Source: Sequoia sempervirens
Taxonomy: Eukaryota; Streptophyta; Pinopsida; Cupressales; Cupressaceae
DNA: 64,000 nucleotides
NCBI GenBank assembly: GCA_007258455.2
Contig: VDFB02047230.1
Span: forward strand, 155,017,697 to 155,081,696
Direction: 5' to 3'
The position numbers and the translations under genes were made by a program. This document shows positions 60,700-64,000 of the stretch, piece by piece; the first letter of the stretch is position 1; each line of letters opens with the position of its first letter. Under the pieces are notes generated by a model. The model saw nothing but the letters and a program-made list of their open reading frames with translations, was not told where the DNA came from and ran no database searches.

Positions 60700-61410
60700 A
60701 CCTGTAGTCTCCAGGTCTCTATTCCCTGATGCTCTACCTAGTGGTTGTTAACTACTACAATCGCCCTGTGGAACCTTCTCGCATCAACCCCTGTTGGCTC
60801 TGTGACTATCAATCCCTGATTGAATTTAGGTGTGCTCCTCTAAGGAAATTTCCTAGCTATGTGGCCCTATTGGATACAAGAGAAACATCCTACATTTCTT
60901 CCATTTCCTCTACCTTGAGGAGGTGCACTAATCTGCTAAAGTCAACCCCTACTAGCTGTAGTCTGAGTGCTTCGAGTTGACTAGTGAAGTTGATAAAGTT
61001 GGGCTTGCAACCAACTTCGGATTCTCCTAGACAAAAGATGACAACCAATCTAGACACCAATTATCCAAGTCTCATCCTCCAAACTAGCACTATGACTATG
61101 GAGGGTAGGATAATGTTCACTTAAGAGGTCCATTATAAGTCTTGCTATAGTTGAAACACCTCTTCTCCTAGGGAACCTTTCTCTTTCCCTAACCATCTGT
61201 TGATTTCTCTCTTATCTTGGGCCAAGCCGACTAAGAATTTCCTCAAGCAAGGGATCTAACTGAGGGCCTAGGTGTTCCTCATGTTCACCCTAGTGGGAAT
61301 TCAAATAAGGAGTGCTCCAACGACCAACCCTATGATCACTTGCTTGACTTCTATCATGACCCCTATCAAGATCACAACCTCAAGGAATCATCCTACACAA
61401 CACCACCGAA
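60700..61410 (-). pseudogene. Gypsy gag remnant with zinc knuckle, right interior
   Basis: Aligns to the left gag at 51300-51750 and then continues through an Arg/Gly run (PPQGRGNGRN) to GCFSCIQ.GHIARKFP at about 60840-60900, a CCHC zinc knuckle whose last Cys has become Phe and which holds one stop. The knuckle would bind element RNA. Downstream pol is deleted. Confidence 0.75.
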
Positions 61411-62815
61411 GAACAAGTCTTAGATATAAGACAAGAACAACAGAAGAGGAGTGAATAGAATCTCAAGAATCTAAGTACTATATCCATACATTCTTCACAT
61501 ACACACAAACTCACATTATTGCGAATCACATCACAAGGCTAAACAAGGGTCCATGTGGATTTCGAAAAGCAGCATACTAGTCCATGATACAAAATCCATG
61601 AGCCAAGAGCCAATATCCATCTCGCATAATCCATACCTCACACTCAGTGGCTTGATGGTGTTAGGCCACACACACATGGTGAGACCATCCAAGCAAGAAC
61701 ACAATGATCTACCTCTTGTTGTATAAGGTGCTTAGCCTCCAAGAGATAGTCATCACACATAGGTGGGTAGTGGGTCCTAGTTGTATATCAGCCTCACATA
61801 CCCCCATCATCAAGGTTCCTTGCGTCTGCTTCCTCGTATACACTCACCAAGCCCGCCTCATATGTCCTTGGAGAGGAATCACAATATGATACATGGATGA
61901 CCTTGAAAACAATAAAGATAAACTAGTTTAGCCACCAAAGTCATAAAATAAACATCAAATAAGATTCAATTTCAGCAATAAAGTAAGAAATATGTGCAAT
62001 GTCAACACTAAATCAAATGTAACCACAAGGGCTACGAGTAAATAAGATCACAAAGTGTGGCTTAACTATTACAATCAAACATAAACAAAATTTCGGCCTT
62101 CAAAGTAAATTAAAAATCATCAATAACCATATAGAAAGTCCTCAATCTTTGAAATTGCACTATACAATACTGCGTGACTAGATACTAGCCACTAAATGAG
62201 GAAGGAAAAAACATCATCAGGCTATAACATTAGCCCTCATGTGGTGCAGAGTGAGCACACCATCCACATGACTTGGAGTGTGCTCCTCAACTACACCTTG
62301 CCTCGCGTCATCACGCGACATGGTCATATGCCAGCCAAAGAAGGAGTGCACTAGTTGTATGCCACATGGCAATGTGTCTATGGCTCCATGAAAGTAGGCA
62401 GGAACAAACACACCCTACATAGCAATACCTCATGGAGAAGGCACACGTAGGTACTCATCATCGCCAAAGGTATACATGGCTAGGACATACCCATATGCTA
62501 ACTGACCCAAACACTGTGAAAAGAAAACATGAGTATCCCTCTACAAGTGTGTGAGGTCCCATTCCACTCATCACACAAGTAGGCTATCATAACACAATCT
62601 CATAGTGCACCTTCATGTGTCTATGCATGTGGCATTGTGTCCTTGAGCCCAGCTTGCTACCATTAGCAACACAACATCATCATCAACACTTTGTTGGAAC
62701 ATTAGTGGGGTGAGGCATCGTATCCATTGCATCATGTTGGAACACGTGCGGATACAGTGTATACGATATATCAATATGGTGCTACTCGAGCTTCACCTTT
62801 TATATGGATGAGGTT
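61411..62815 (-). repeat. Leader of the right interior
   Basis: Non-coding; pairs with 51751-53950 without the TIR element. It contains the empty site at 62431-62450. Similarity to the left interior stops near 62815, short of any primer site, so the 5' end of this interior is truncated or outside recognition. Confidence 0.85.
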
Positions 62816-62834
62816 GAGAGAAAATGATATGAGA

Positions 62835-63292
62835 GGGTAAGAGCACCAAAATGGTTCCCAAAAAGGGGGCTTAAGTGGCCACTTTTTTTTTTTTTTCTTT
62901 CTGAAATCAGGAAATACTGACCTTGGACATGAAATTGAGGATAATTACACTCAAAATTTTGAGATGGAACAAAAACAAGGATCAAAGTGCTCCGAGTCTA
63001 CATTCTAAACTACTAATTTATTTTCAAAATGGTTGAGATTAAGGGCTTCAAAAGAGGGATGTACACAAATTGGTGCTATTTTTGTTAGAAAAACATAATA
63101 TAGCAACTCTTGTACGACCCGAGCATAGTGAAATTTTTTGTAGTATTTTTAAAATTGCTACAGTTGAAATTTAGCTAATAGTATCTAGTTGATGTACAAT
63201 TTTTCTAATAATTTTTTAATGAATATTTGATTTTTTACTAATTTTCTAAGTGGGAACTTCCTAAAAAGTATAATTTTGGCCGTGCTCCCCCT
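62835..63292. mobile_element. Possible GGGTA-type TIR element, diverged
   Basis: The left end GGGTAAGAGCACCAAAATGG followed by GGGGGCTTAAGTGGCC resembles the left end of the GGGTATGTGC family, including its CTTAAGTGGC motif. A possible right end is GGCCGTGCTCCCCC at 63279-63292. The match of the ends is imperfect and the flanks (GAGA against TAGA) do not prove a duplication. Confidence 0.4.
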
Positions 63293-63728
63293 AGAAAATT
63301 TTGAAGGTAATTGATTTAAAAAAAAAAAATAGAATGGAGTCTAGTTTCTAAAAGTGTAATTTATTTGAAATTTCAATGAATGGTTAATTTATAACGAAAA
63401 AAACACCAAACACTGCTTTTTGGCAAAAGAGAGACATACAAACAAAATAAATTATGGATGGAAGGCTTAACATTGTTAAAAAGTGAAAAGAATTACATCG
63501 TTGGATAGCTAAGAGAGAACCTAACATTACCCATGTGTTTGATTTTGTCAATATTGAACTAGATGCAATCTTGACGGTAAGCACAAAACCGATTATGTGA
63601 AAAAATTGTACAATTTGCAAAAACACATCTCTAGTTGTTGGGAATGCCCTCCAAGCCTTTGGGTTGGTATTCCAAGGAAAATACCAATGCTAAGGCTTGG
63701 GGATTCCCAAAGAAAAATATAACGTCCT
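63293..63728. other. Anonymous spacer
   Basis: AT-rich, no recognisable gene. A short minus-strand ORF (63384-63626) has no motif. Confidence 0.4.
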
Positions 63729-63880
63729 CATGTTATGTCTTCATAATGTACTAGTTTTGACATTTTGCTTATCTAGGTCATGTTATTTCTTCATTATGTC
63801 CTAGTTTTGACATTTTGCTTATCCGGGATACATGCCAGCAAGACATAATGTGCTCGTGTTATGTCTTCGTAATGTTATGT
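63729..63880. repeat. 50-bp tandem repeat, 2.4 copies
   Basis: Units starting CATGTTAT at 63729 and 63779 share TTCAT-ATGT-CTAGTTTTGACATTT-like sequence with few changes. A partial third unit (TGTTATGTCTTCGTAATG) lies near 63859. Confidence 0.85.
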
Positions 63881-64000
63881 CTTCATTAATGTTAATGTGT
63901 ATATATATCCTTGGATGTATGTATGCCTATATGTATTAGTGCATGTATATTGTATGGATGTAGGATTTCATATACATATGTATTATGCTTGTATGTATTT

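Larger units (their letters stand above)
50692..62815 (-). mobile_element. Minus-strand gypsy complex: two interiors sharing one giant LTR
   Basis: In minus orientation the order is leader and gag (62815 to 60700), pol C-terminus, polypurine tract, complete LTR (60382 to 55740), primer site, leader, gag (to about 51300), truncated LTR (51293 to 50692). Both interiors lack nearly all of pol. Such LTR-interior-LTR-interior chains arise by recombination between LTRs or by tandem insertion followed by deletions. Leader and gag of the two interiors align over about 2.2 kb. Confidence 0.8.

Noticed and set aside
56335..60944. A 4610-bp TG...CA insertion with an ACCC target repeat
   Set aside because: The segment contains the missing parts of the retroelement itself (gag with zinc knuckle, pol end, polypurine tract, LTR start), so it is ancestral and the left copy is the deleted one.
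1..64000. CRISPR arrays, rRNA, bacterial operons or organellar genes
   Set aside because: No regularly spaced short repeats with unique spacers, no rRNA blocks and no Shine-Dalgarno-linked gene strings were seen; intron-bearing plant genes and retroelements explain the content.

Overview
The window is nuclear DNA of a seed plant, most likely a gymnosperm. The evidence is one intron-containing TIR-NBS-LRR resistance gene whose TIR domain carries a FINHRG motif of the kind I associate with conifer TNLs, set in AT-rich DNA packed with old, very long and nested retroelements. No bacterial, organellar or viral gene set is visible. The conifer call is inference; no species can be named from the sequence.

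Layout. 1-3190 holds a decayed PIF/Harbinger transposase and its 3' flank. 4223-8609 is a 5'-truncated, broken LINE (end of ORF1, endonuclease, RT, zinc finger, RNase H). Right behind it is an unrecognised ORF (8881-14134) split by a clean 3.7-kb solo LTR (9825-13543) with a perfect 5-bp target duplication. 14341-19480 is anonymous. 19484-23110 is a second Harbinger relic, with a Myb/SANT-like ORF1 followed by a DDE fragment; its last 2.1 kb is homologous to the first relic and runs into the 5' flank of the TNL gene. The TNL gene (23393-27564, five exons, 1213 residues by my splice model) is the only intact host gene I can defend. It shows recent internal duplications in its LRRs and an acidic tandem repeat near its C-terminus.

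28.6-37.2 kb is a decayed Ty3/gypsy element on the minus strand (integrase, RNase H, RT, protease, PBS, 1.24-kb LTR), itself broken by a 1.09-kb TIR element with a TTAC target duplication. The gypsy LTR abuts a second broken LINE (37190-43112), which has been hit by a miniature LTR element (TRIM, 372 bp) and by copy 1 of a roughly 0.8-kb TIR element. Copies 2 and 3 of that TIR family lie at 47.4 and 52.8 kb. 50692-62815 is a minus-strand gypsy complex: two deletion-bearing interiors share one complete 4.64-kb LTR. The related solo LTR at 9.8 kb shows the same superfamily is active elsewhere in the window.

The most interesting non-gene signal is a set of non-autonomous TIR elements whose ends start GGGTA and which appear to make 4-bp target duplications (AAAA, AGAG, TTAC). 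One insertion is supported by an empty site found in the homologous retroelement copy. Also notable are the extra ORF behind the LINE, the giant LTRs and the segmental repeat that ends beside the resistance gene.
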